DNA of 64,000 nt from positions 513,284 to 577,283 of the forward strand of contig NZ_OY782776.1 in NCBI RefSeq assembly GCF_963678245.1, in the 5' to 3' direction. Origin of the DNA: an uncultured Sunxiuqinia sp. (GTDB lineage Bacteria; Bacteroidota; Bacteroidia; Bacteroidales; Prolixibacteraceae). Positions 54,950-63,147 of this stretch are shown piece after piece. The notes beneath the pieces are model-generated. The model worked only from the letters and a program-made list of their open reading frames with translations, made no database searches and was not told where the DNA came from. Numbering within the stretch: the first letter of the stretch is position 1; the number at the start of each line of letters is the position of its first letter. The translations under genes and the position numbers were made by a program.

Positions 54950-57025
54950 ATGAAAAGTTATATTTTAAGCCTGATGAGAATAGTTGTATTGGTCGTTACT
55001 TTTGCCCCTGCAAGTATATTAGCATCAGATTTACCAAAGCTAAATACGTCTTTTAAAAACACGAAAGCTTATACTACAAGTAACCAGTTGATTGTTTCAA
55101 CGGGGAAAGTAGAACGTACCTGGCGCTGGACAGGAAGGGGATTCGCAACAACACAAATTGTTAATTCATCAGGAGAAATTATCGCAACAAATTCAGGTCA
55201 GTCGGCAGACTGGGATCTAGGGGATTTAGGTGAAGGTAAACTGGTTTCACTGAATGCCTTCCGGGACGATGACGAACATTTTACCAGTGAACACCTGACT
55301 GTTGAAGCCGAAATTGAATATGAAAAGTTACAGGTGAAATATGTCATTTGGGCATATCCGGGTACCTCTGGTTTACGCACCCAGTTGTGGTTAAAAACCA
55401 CAAAAGGCAATAAACAGGCAGGCGAGCATATTGAGCCGGGAGTTTCCGAAACAGTTGTATTGAGCAAAATACCATCAAAAGTCATGGCATTTGGTTATTA
55501 TGGCGGATTAAAAGCGGATATTGAACCCTATGAAATTTTAACGAAAGAAGATGTCCCTGAAAATGGAAGTTCAGATATCACAAACGGGTTTATTGCCTCC
55601 AATGGGACAAATGGGCTTATCCTGATTAAAGAATCGCACAAACATACGCACATGGGTAGCGAACTGGAGACAGGAGGATTTGAACGTAAAAGAAATAGCT
55701 TGCTGGTGAATGGATTAGGCATCAGGCCCTATGATATCACGGATAAAGAATATAAGTTTTGCTGGGCGAATTGGATGATTTTGTACCAGGGAGGGGAAGA
55801 CGAAGCCGGTTTGGCACTTAAGCAATTCGACAGGCTCAGATACCCGGTACACCCTGACAGGGATATTTTCATCATGGCCAATACCTGGGGCTCTGAAGAC
55901 GCTTTTGACCAGTGTATCTATAAGGCAAGGGAAGAAAACGTTTTAAGAGAAATAGAAGCTTGTGCCGAGCTTGGTGTTGACATGCTCCAGATTGATGACG
56001 GATGGCAAATAAGGAATGGGGAGAATAGCTGGCTGCCAGCTAAAACAGGGCCAACAAAACCTTATAAGAAAGGTGCTTTGCCAAAACTTATGGATGGAAC
56101 AAGCATACCTGAAACTTATGATGTGTATCCGACCGGATTTGGCAAGGTACGGGAAAAAGCAAAAGATGCCGGAATAAAACTTGGACTGTGGAATGCCTGG
56201 ACTGCTCCTTTGAGTACTTTGAAAACCAATTATGACAATGGCGATTTTAAATCTTTTAAACTGGATTTTGCCTTTCTAAACAAAAAGGAAGCGCTGGATC
56301 ATTTGTATTACAAGGCAAGGGATCTTATCAACTATTCGAGACACAGTGCAGTTGTTAACTGGGATGTTACTGAAAAAGACCCACGCATGGGATTTTACTT
56401 TGGCCGCGAATGTGGGAATCTGTATCTCGCCAACCGTAAAGCATACACTGTTCGACCAAATGTACAGTACGAACCATGGCAAGTGTTACGAGATGCCTGG
56501 GAACTGGCCAGCTATATGAATCTGAACAAAGTACAGGTAACATACCAGAATAAAGATCTGACACCACCGGAGGCAATTACTGACGCACTGAAATACACAC
56601 ATGCCTATAATTTTGCCATTACATTGATGGCAAGCCCTATATTTTTTACAGAACTGCAATTCCTTTCACCGGAGGCAAGGGCTGAGCTGAAACCGATTAT
56701 AGCAAAGTACAAAGCAGAGCGGGCTGAAATGTACAAAGGCTATGTTTTTGCTATTGGTGATAAACCTGACAATAAAAGCTGGACGGGGTTTCAGAATTAC
56801 AATCCGGAAACAGGAAATGGTTATTTAACTGTATTTCGGGAGTTAAATAATCAGAAAAAAAGTGCGCAAATTTCACTGCATTTTTTTGAGCCAGGAACTA
56901 AATTGCAACTAACTGATATTTTGACCAATAAAAAGTGGCAAATCACTTTAAACGAAAGAAGCGAGGTCAATTTTACAATCCCGGAAACACCAGGTTTTCT
57001 CTTTTTAAAGTATGACAACTTATGA
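54950..57025 (+). CDS. Clan GH-D glycoside hydrolase (GH36/GH27-like alpha-galactosidase family)
   Basis: 691 residues with a signal peptide (1-25, ending LAS), an N-terminal beta-sandwich (about 30-270), a TIM barrel (IFIMANTWGSEDAF, VDMLQIDDGWQ, GIKLGLWNAWTAPLS) and a C-terminal beta domain. D439 in FKLDFAF occupies the clan GH-D nucleophile position. The acid/base should lie in the NWDVTEKDPRMGFYFGRECG segment, which is unlike the CSGG-type segment of standard GH36 enzymes. So a retaining alpha-galactosidase or a related alpha-glycosidase with altered specificity. Follows the sulfatase by 76 bases. Confidence 0.7.
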   Translation: MKSYILSLMRIVVLVVTFAPASILASDLPKLNTSFKNTKAYTTSNQLIVSTGKVERTWRWTGRGFATTQIVNSSGEIIATNSGQSADWDLGDLGEGKLVSLNAFRDDDEHFTSEHLTVEAEIEYEKLQVKYVIWAYPGTSGLRTQLWLKTTKGNKQAGEHIEPGVSETVVLSKIPSKVMAFGYYGGLKADIEPYEILTKEDVPENGSSDITNGFIASNGTNGLILIKESHKHTHMGSELETGGFERKRNSLLVNGLGIRPYDITDKEYKFCWANWMILYQGGEDEAGLALKQFDRLRYPVHPDRDIFIMANTWGSEDAFDQCIYKAREENVLREIEACAELGVDMLQIDDGWQIRNGENSWLPAKTGPTKPYKKGALPKLMDGTSIPETYDVYPTGFGKVREKAKDAGIKLGLWNAWTAPLSTLKTNYDNGDFKSFKLDFAFLNKKEALDHLYYKARDLINYSRHSAVVNWDVTEKDPRMGFYFGRECGNLYLANRKAYTVRPNVQYEPWQVLRDAWELASYMNLNKVQVTYQNKDLTPPEAITDALKYTHAYNFAITLMASPIFFTELQFLSPEARAELKPIIAKYKAERAEMYKGYVFAIGDKPDNKSWTGFQNYNPETGNGYLTVFRELNNQKKSAQISLHFFEPGTKLQLTDILTNKKWQITLNERSEVNFTIPETPGFLFLKYDNL

Positions 57026-57204
57026 TGATAATGATGGAATATTTACCGCTAATCTTATTTTCATTCCTGCTTTTTTTATGTCAGATGAATGACGAGGTTC
57101 ATTTGTCCAGCCCCGATGAAAATCACCAGCTTGTGTTGACCGTGGAAGGGAAAAGCAGGACCGTGCGGGATAACTATAACCAACCTAAGAAACGATGCAT
57201 TTGA
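57022..57204 (+). pseudogene. Truncated secreted-hydrolase start, possibly GH97
   Basis: A 60-residue frame has a hydrophobic signal (LPLILFSFLLFLCQ) and VHLSSPDENHQLVLTVEG, the typical opening of GH97 enzymes (S-S-P-D-x-N-x-x-L-x-V). It breaks off after about 45 residues and ends in unrelated codons at 57204; the remaining 600 or so residues are absent. It overlaps the previous gene's stop by four bases, so its beginning was once part of the same operon. Confidence 0.5.
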
Positions 57205-57241
57205 GAGAATTTTCCACCAATAGTACTAAAGTCAATTTAAC

Positions 57242-58597
57242 ATGATGAGGCAATATTTACAGTTTTTACTAATATCAGTGTCGCTTTTTTTCGTTTCAGG
57301 TTGTAATGAAAAATTGAAATTTGAATATCGATCAGATAAGCTCATATTAAACAATGAATACATAAAAGATTCATTAAGAATTATTTATGTGGATAGCTTA
57401 CCGGGTTGTCGTCCCGTTAATAATACCAGTTTAACCGGTGCCAATAAAATGACTGATCGTTTGTGGAATATAGCATTGGAAAATATTGAGTCAAATATTA
57501 TTAAAACGGAGGACGGGGAGTACTTTGGTGCAGGTCAAAATTTCGGTTTACGCATATATACGCGTGATATCAGTTACTCAGGGATACTGGGTGTTAATTC
57601 TCTTTATCCCCGTAAAATTTTAAATTCACTGAAAGTTACCCGTAACTTGCGTCTCGGCCTCGGGTTGAGGGTATCTGAAGGCCATATGATCCATGGGCTG
57701 TCAGGCAATTGGGTACAGGATTCACTTTCAGAAAAGGAATTTCTTAAAAAATACCGAACAAATTGTTATACGCGCAGGACCGATGATGTAGTATGGCTAT
57801 GGGCAGCTATGGACTTGTTTGAAAAGCATCCTGAATTGGCTGATTGGCAGTGGATTTATGAGAATGGAAAGAATTGTTTTGATAAGTTATATGATCCTTT
57901 TTTTGATCCTGCTGACGGACTTTACAGGGGACAGGCCTCATTTATTGATATCCATTTCCTGGAGAGAAAAGCATCAGGTTATCCGCAGGATTTTTCTGTT
58001 GAAGAGTGTGTGATGATCAAATCAACGTCAACAAATTGTTTGTACTATAAAGGTCTGCTGTCAATGGCTTCAGCAGCAAAGAAGCTAAATAAACCAGAAG
58101 AAGCCTCAGAATGGCTGCAAAAAGCAAAAAAACTAAAACAGGCTATTGTTAGTAACCTTCGTTTTGAAGACAGCACGTTTGCTTATTTTAAACATACTAA
58201 TGGAGAACTGGAACAAAGGCGTGATGCTTTTGGGGCTGCACTAGCAGTTGTAACCGGTATCGTTGAAGGTGATGATGCATTAAAAGCCATCGCCGGCTAT
58301 CCGGTATCCTGGGCAGGTGTTCCACTGTTCTATCCTTTTTATCCGGGTAAAGCAAGCTATCACAACAATACAGCCTGGCCTTTTGTTGACACTTTTTTTC
58401 TCTGGGCAAAAGAAATAGCCGAGGGTAAGGATTATACATCATTTAACGCTGCACTGTTGGCTCGTACCTGCGTTAAAGATGGATCGTTTCACGAGGTAGT
58501 AAACTGGTCTACTAAAAACCCAATGGGCTCAGGAAGTCAATTATGGTCTGCTTCAGCATTTGTGAATGTTTGCAGGAGGGCGGATCTATTTAAATAG
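57242..58597 (+). CDS. Lipoprotein with six-hairpin (alpha/alpha)6-glycosidase-like domain
   Basis: 451 residues: lipoprotein signal with C21 (FFVSGC), then helical repeats with TRDISYSGILGVNSL near 110, RRTDDVVWLWAAMDLFEKH near 180, FFDPADGLYRGQASFID near 220 and YHNNTAWPFVDTFFLWAKE near 375. The repeated hairpins and D/E-rich loops (TRD, TDD) resemble six-hairpin glycosidases of the GH15/GH63/GH94 type, in which these acids are catalytic. I cannot name a GH family. It probably trims oligosaccharides in the periplasm or at the surface. Sits between two fragments and after the clan GH-D gene. Confidence 0.5.
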   Translation: MMRQYLQFLLISVSLFFVSGCNEKLKFEYRSDKLILNNEYIKDSLRIIYVDSLPGCRPVNNTSLTGANKMTDRLWNIALENIESNIIKTEDGEYFGAGQNFGLRIYTRDISYSGILGVNSLYPRKILNSLKVTRNLRLGLGLRVSEGHMIHGLSGNWVQDSLSEKEFLKKYRTNCYTRRTDDVVWLWAAMDLFEKHPELADWQWIYENGKNCFDKLYDPFFDPADGLYRGQASFIDIHFLERKASGYPQDFSVEECVMIKSTSTNCLYYKGLLSMASAAKKLNKPEEASEWLQKAKKLKQAIVSNLRFEDSTFAYFKHTNGELEQRRDAFGAALAVVTGIVEGDDALKAIAGYPVSWAGVPLFYPFYPGKASYHNNTAWPFVDTFFLWAKEIAEGKDYTSFNAALLARTCVKDGSFHEVVNWSTKNPMGSGSQLWSASAFVNVCRRADLFK

Positions 58598-58666
58598 ATT
58601 TTGCTACCAGGCTTTATGAAAAGGAGGTTTTGGATAATTTGTATTTTAAGCTATACGAATTAAATA

Positions 58667-60148
58667 ATGCAATATAATTTTCTAAATAAGATTTATACAA
58701 CAATGATATTAAGACTTTTAGTTTTTACTGCATTTATTACATCATGTTTGTCGATAGATGCCCAAAACCCGGGATTTACAAATGCCGCAGATTTTGGATT
58801 CTCACCAAATGCCACAGGCGTTGAGAACGTGAAAGCCCTGCAAAAATCGGTTGACCAGGGAGGGACAATAATTGTGAGCCAACCGGGAACCTACAAAGTG
58901 GCGGGAACAACCTACGTGGGCAGTAACACTACCCTGGAGTTTGGCAACGGAGTCATCCTGAAGAAAGTGGACGAGGCCGGGCCTTTTACCCATGTTCTTT
59001 TGAACAAGGGAGCCCTGACCAGAACATATGATGAACACATCGTCATAAAAGGATTGAACGTAAGTGTGAACCATGTGCTCAAAGCATTTGATGAAGTATT
59101 TGGCCTGCGGGGACAAATTGCTTTTTTCTATATCAAAGACCTGAAGATCGAGGGGTTCAGGTGTTACGATATTGAAAACCCCCAGTTTGGGATTCATGTC
59201 TGTACGTTCGAAGACCTGGTTATCGACGATGTTATTCTTAAAGGTACCAAGGACGGGATCCATTTGGGGCGCGGAAACCGGTTTTCCATCTCCAATGCCG
59301 TGTTTGAAACCGTTGATGACGCCATTGCCCTGAATGCACATGACTATGCCACCTCAAATCCTGAATTGGGCTGGATTGAGAACGGACTGGTTAAAAACTG
59401 CTATGATCTCAGCGGTAACCAAAAGTTGGTTGGTTTTTTCTGCCGGATACTGGCTGGTGGCTGGATCGATTGGCACAAAGACATGAAAGTTCAGAATGCA
59501 GATGCTGTGGTGTCGAATCATAGGATTTACAGGGTTGACGGGATTATGCCAAATGGCAAACCGGACGGAAAAGAATATACTTCCGAGACACGCCCTACAC
59601 ATACCGAAGGGACAAAAGTTTTGGATGGGATCAAATGGGTGATGGTGCAAAAAGGAGACGAGCATGTTGCCGGGGTCAGAAACGTGACCTTCAGGGATAT
59701 TTATCTGGAAAAGCCCCGGGTAGGTTTTTCCATTCACTTTGACAACGGTATTTGGAGTCGTTCGTATTATCCGGGAGCTGAGATCCCTATGCAGAAGCAG
59801 CTGGTTTTTGACAATATCAGGGTGATGCATGATGGCACAAAGGAATTGTTGGGCGTGGATACCCCAATTGATGCGATCACGATCTGCAACTCAAGTTTGA
59901 AGAATGGTGGGATAAAATTCCGCTCCAACAAGGCAATGCCGGATTACTTTCCAACTGCAATCAATATTTACGGAACGGTTTTCAATGCCAAAGGGCAAAT
60001 GACTTTGCTTGACAATACCGTTGACAATAAAATTATTCACCTGAATACTTCAAGTAACATAGAAACAAGTAGTGATTTTTCTGCCAAAGTAAATCCAGGG
60101 AAAGGGAAGATTACTATCACTTCAGACCTCAATGGATTAAAAAAGTAA
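58667..60148 (+). CDS. GH28-like right-handed beta-helix protein
   Basis: 493 residues; a later ATG at 58703 gives a neater signal peptide (ILRLLVFTAFITSCLSIDAQ) and is equally possible. After the signal, a parallel beta-helix: DFGFSPNATGVENVKALQ, QGGTIIVSQPGTY, GTKDGIHLGRGNRFSISN and FETVDDAIALNAHDY, the DG-x-H and DDAIA signatures of GH28/polygalacturonase-type pockets. The family also includes rhamnosidases, xylogalacturonases and related activities, so the substrate is open. Base composition is visibly richer in G and C than the genes before it. Confidence 0.75.
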   Translation: MQYNFLNKIYTTMILRLLVFTAFITSCLSIDAQNPGFTNAADFGFSPNATGVENVKALQKSVDQGGTIIVSQPGTYKVAGTTYVGSNTTLEFGNGVILKKVDEAGPFTHVLLNKGALTRTYDEHIVIKGLNVSVNHVLKAFDEVFGLRGQIAFFYIKDLKIEGFRCYDIENPQFGIHVCTFEDLVIDDVILKGTKDGIHLGRGNRFSISNAVFETVDDAIALNAHDYATSNPELGWIENGLVKNCYDLSGNQKLVGFFCRILAGGWIDWHKDMKVQNADAVVSNHRIYRVDGIMPNGKPDGKEYTSETRPTHTEGTKVLDGIKWVMVQKGDEHVAGVRNVTFRDIYLEKPRVGFSIHFDNGIWSRSYYPGAEIPMQKQLVFDNIRVMHDGTKELLGVDTPIDAITICNSSLKNGGIKFRSNKAMPDYFPTAINIYGTVFNAKGQMTLLDNTVDNKIIHLNTSSNIETSSDFSAKVNPGKGKITITSDLNGLKK

Positions 60149-60235
60149 GGAATAAAACATGGGGTGAATTTTAATCGCTGATTGTTTTGAGAGAATGGAA
60201 CGGAAAAATAATAACACCTTAATCTGAATAGAACG

Positions 60236-60472
60236 ATGTTTATAAAAAGAATAGATTTAGACAGCCAATTGATTTTTGATAAAGAAGCTAAAAATAGATG
60301 TAGCGCTAAGTTTCTGCTTTTATTTTTATTGTTTATGAGTTGTTTTGCTGTCACCTTTGCACAGCAAGAAACGGATTCCAGGTTGCATGCTCAGGTAAAT
60401 ATCCAGTATCAGCTCCTGACAAAAAAACCTGGGAACAATTCTATTTAAATGTTTTAGTATTGAATAATGAAA
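60236..60472 (+). pseudogene. Signal-peptide fragment of an unidentified secreted protein
   Basis: A 70-residue frame to 60448 has a signal peptide (KFLLLFLLFMSCFAVTFAQ) and about 30 more residues. A second frame open from about 60390 reads SGKYPVSAPDKKTWEQFYLNVL to a stop near 60475 and looks more protein-like than the end of the first, so a frameshift near 60390 is probable. The family is not recognisable. It belongs to the series of signal-bearing stubs left between hydrolase genes in this locus. Confidence 0.35.
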
Positions 60473-60724
60473 TTGACTAGTTTTTTAGTAATCGGTAATA
60501 AATATTACAATCATCTATTTTTAGTTTTCTTTTTTCTTTTGATAGCCTTTCCCGGACTATCAAAATTTTCGTCCTTCGAATTGATTTCTCCTGACCACCA
60601 AATAGAGGTCAAGGTTGAATTGGGAGATAAAATTTATTACTCAATCAGCATTGGAAGTCAGGTTTTAATGGAAAATAATTTTTTAGGACTGGAAATGGAA
60701 TCTGAAACCATTAACCGGAAATAA
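60467..60724 (+). pseudogene. Truncated GH97-like enzyme (signal peptide and first strands)
   Basis: 85 residues with a hydrophobic signal (HLFLVFFFLLIAFPGLS) and ELISPDHQIEVKVELGDKIYYSISIGSQ-like strands, the N-terminal beta-sandwich of GH97 alpha-glucosidase/galactosidase enzymes. It stops at 60724, one base before the GH3 gene; the catalytic barrel is gone. Second GH97-like stub in the locus; the two are similar in kind but not in sequence detail, so they are probably separate losses. Confidence 0.6.
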
Positions 60725-60725
60725 G

Positions 60726-63116
60726 ATGATAAAATTCCTATCGGCACTTGTCCTGATCTTTTCGATAAGTGCGCCAAGCTCATTACAGGCCCAGAAAAAA
60801 GATATCTATCATGATGGCTGGATTGACTTCAACAAAAATGGCAGGATGGATGTGTATGAGAACCCAAAGGCCACGATCGAAGCCCGCATAACCGACCTTT
60901 TGGAGCAGATGACCGTTGACGAAAAGACCTGCCAGTGTGCCACACTCTATGGTTACAAACGGGTGCTCAAGGACGAGATGCCGACCAAAGGTTGGAAAAA
61001 TGAAATCTGGAAAGACGGGATTGCCAATATCGATGAGGAATTAAATGGGTTGAAGAAAACGCAGTATTCCTATCCTTTCAGCAAGCATGCCGAAGCGGTC
61101 AACACCATCCAGCGGTGGTTTATCGAGCAGACCCGTTTGGGCATCCCGGTGGATTTTACCAACGAAGGCATCCATGGGCTCAACCACGACCGGGCAACCA
61201 GTCTGCCTTCGCCCATTGCTATTGGTAGCACCTGGGACAAGGGGCTGGTCAGGCAGGCGGGTGAGATCGTAGGGCGGGAAGGGAAAGCCCTTGGCTATAC
61301 AAATGTCTATGCGCCCATCCTTGATTTAGCGCGCGACCCACGCTGGGGAAGGGTAGTTGAATGCTATGGGGAAGACCCGTTCCTGGTTGCCGAACTGGGG
61401 ACACAGATGGCAGAGGGCATCCAGTCGCAGGGGGTGGCCTCCACTCTGAAGCACTATGCCATTTACAGTGTTCCTAAAGGGGGCAGGGACGGAGATGCGA
61501 GGACAGACCCCCATGTTGCCCCGCGGGAGCTGCACGAGATGTACCTGTACCCTTTCCGGAAAGTGGTCGAACAGGCGCACCCTTTGGGTGTGATGAGCAG
61601 CTATAACGACTGGGACGGGGTGCCAGTCACGGGAAGCTACTATTTTTTGACCACCCTGCTCCGTAATACCTACGGTTTCCGAGGATACGTGGTCTCCGAT
61701 AGTGAGGCGTTGGAGTTCCTGGCGACTAAACATCATGTGGCAGGTGATATCAAGGAAGCCGTGAGGCAGGCTGCAGAAGCCGGTATGAACGTTAGGACAA
61801 ACTTTTCCCCGCCGGGAGACTATATCCTGCCGTTGCGCGAACTGGTGAACGATGGCCAACTTTCGATGGCTACCCTGGACAGGAATGTAAGGGATGTGCT
61901 GAGGGTGAAGTTTGAACTGGGACTGTTTGACCACCCATATGTCGAAAACCCCAAACAGGCCGACCAGACCGTCGCCCATGGAACCGAAGGCTTTATGCTG
62001 GATATGGCCCGGCAGTCGCTGGTACTGCTCAAGAATGAAAACGGACTGCTCCCACTCGACCTGAAATCATTGAACAACATATTGGTTACAGGGCCACTGG
62101 CCATTGACACCACTGTTTACGTGAGCCGGTACGGGCCGCAAAACCTAGAAGTGGGTACCGTTTTTGAGGGTATAAAAAGCTATGTCGGTAACAAGGCCAA
62201 AGTTGATTTTTCCCTGGGGAGCACGGTTGTGGACAACAACTGGCCCGACAGCGAGATCGTCCCAACTCCTTTAACGAAAACGGAACAGCAGCGCATAGAT
62301 CAGGCTGTTGCCAAAGCTAAAAAGGCGGATGTGGTCATTGCCGTTATGGGTGAAGACGAAATGCGTTGTGGCGAAAGCCGGTCACGGACAGGGCTTGGCC
62401 TGCCCGGGCGGCAGCTTCAATTGTTACAGGTGCTGAAAGAAACCAATAAGCCAATTGTACTGGTACTGATCAATGGGAGGCCGCTGACCATTAACTGGGA
62501 AAACCGATACATCCCTTCAATTCTGGAAGCCTGGTTCCCAAATACGGAAGGGCCAAAGGCGATCGCTCAAACTATTTTTGGGGATTATAACCCAGGTGGA
62601 AGATTACCGGTGACTTTCCCAAAATCAGTCGGACAGATAGAGCTGAACTTCCCGTTCAAGCCCAGCTCCCAGGCAGGCCAGCCTGCATCGGGTCCGAATG
62701 GTTCGGGGAAAACCTCTGTGGTCGGTTCTCTGTACCCTTTCGGATACGGCTTGAGCTATACCGAATTTGAATATGGCAACCTTGTGATATCACCAACACA
62801 AGGCCATACCCAGCAGAAAATCCAGGTTGATGTGGACATAACCAATACCGGAAAATACAAAGGGGACGAGGTGGTTCAACTGTATGTGAAAGACCTGGTC
62901 AGCAGCGTGACGGTTTATGATACACAGCTCCGGGGCTTTGAGCGGGTAACCTTAGCTCCGGGACAGAAACGATCAGTCCACTTTACCCTGAAGCCCGAAG
63001 ACCTGCAGCTGTTGGACAAAAACATGGACTGGACGGTGGAGCCAGGGGAGTTTGAGGTGCTGGTCGGTTCCAGTTCTGAGGATATCCGGCTGACCGGTAA
63101 GTTTGAGTTGGAATAA
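60726..63116 (+). CDS. GH3 beta-glycosidase
   Basis: 796 residues: signal peptide (1-22, ending LQA), an EF-hand-like DFNKNGRMDVYE near 35-46 common in Bacteroidota GH3 proteins, TIM barrel (FTNEGIHGLNHDRATSLPSP, YGEDPFLVAELG), nucleophile D325 in VVSDSEAL, C-terminal alpha/beta sandwich (VMGEDEMRCGESRSRTGLGLPG, with the ESRSR region near the acid/base) and a fibronectin-III-like end (TNTGKYKGDEVVQLYV). An exo-acting beta-glucosidase, xylosidase or related enzyme. The SDS form at the nucleophile differs from the usual SDW. GC-rich compared with the flanking genes before 58700. Confidence 0.92.
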   Translation: MIKFLSALVLIFSISAPSSLQAQKKDIYHDGWIDFNKNGRMDVYENPKATIEARITDLLEQMTVDEKTCQCATLYGYKRVLKDEMPTKGWKNEIWKDGIANIDEELNGLKKTQYSYPFSKHAEAVNTIQRWFIEQTRLGIPVDFTNEGIHGLNHDRATSLPSPIAIGSTWDKGLVRQAGEIVGREGKALGYTNVYAPILDLARDPRWGRVVECYGEDPFLVAELGTQMAEGIQSQGVASTLKHYAIYSVPKGGRDGDARTDPHVAPRELHEMYLYPFRKVVEQAHPLGVMSSYNDWDGVPVTGSYYFLTTLLRNTYGFRGYVVSDSEALEFLATKHHVAGDIKEAVRQAAEAGMNVRTNFSPPGDYILPLRELVNDGQLSMATLDRNVRDVLRVKFELGLFDHPYVENPKQADQTVAHGTEGFMLDMARQSLVLLKNENGLLPLDLKSLNNILVTGPLAIDTTVYVSRYGPQNLEVGTVFEGIKSYVGNKAKVDFSLGSTVVDNNWPDSEIVPTPLTKTEQQRIDQAVAKAKKADVVIAVMGEDEMRCGESRSRTGLGLPGRQLQLLQVLKETNKPIVLVLINGRPLTINWENRYIPSILEAWFPNTEGPKAIAQTIFGDYNPGGRLPVTFPKSVGQIELNFPFKPSSQAGQPASGPNGSGKTSVVGSLYPFGYGLSYTEFEYGNLVISPTQGHTQQKIQVDVDITNTGKYKGDEVVQLYVKDLVSSVTVYDTQLRGFERVTLAPGQKRSVHFTLKPEDLQLLDKNMDWTVEPGEFEVLVGSSSEDIRLTGKFELE

Positions 63117-63147
63117 TAGAAAAGCAATACAATAAACGAATAAGACG

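Noticed and set aside
58802..59341. Long antisense open frame (179 codons) opposite the GH28-like gene
   Set aside because: The plus strand encodes a clear signal-bearing beta-helix protein; the antisense frame has no recognisable domain and results from the G/C-rich codons.
59354..59830. Antisense frame of 158 codons opposite the GH28-like gene
   Set aside because: Shadow of the real gene with unlikely composition (many His, Pro, Asn) and no motif.
61326..61979. Long antisense open frame (217 codons) opposite the GH3 gene
   Set aside because: It lies within the conserved GH3 barrel, has no family resemblance, and antisense frames are expected in G/C-rich coding sequence.
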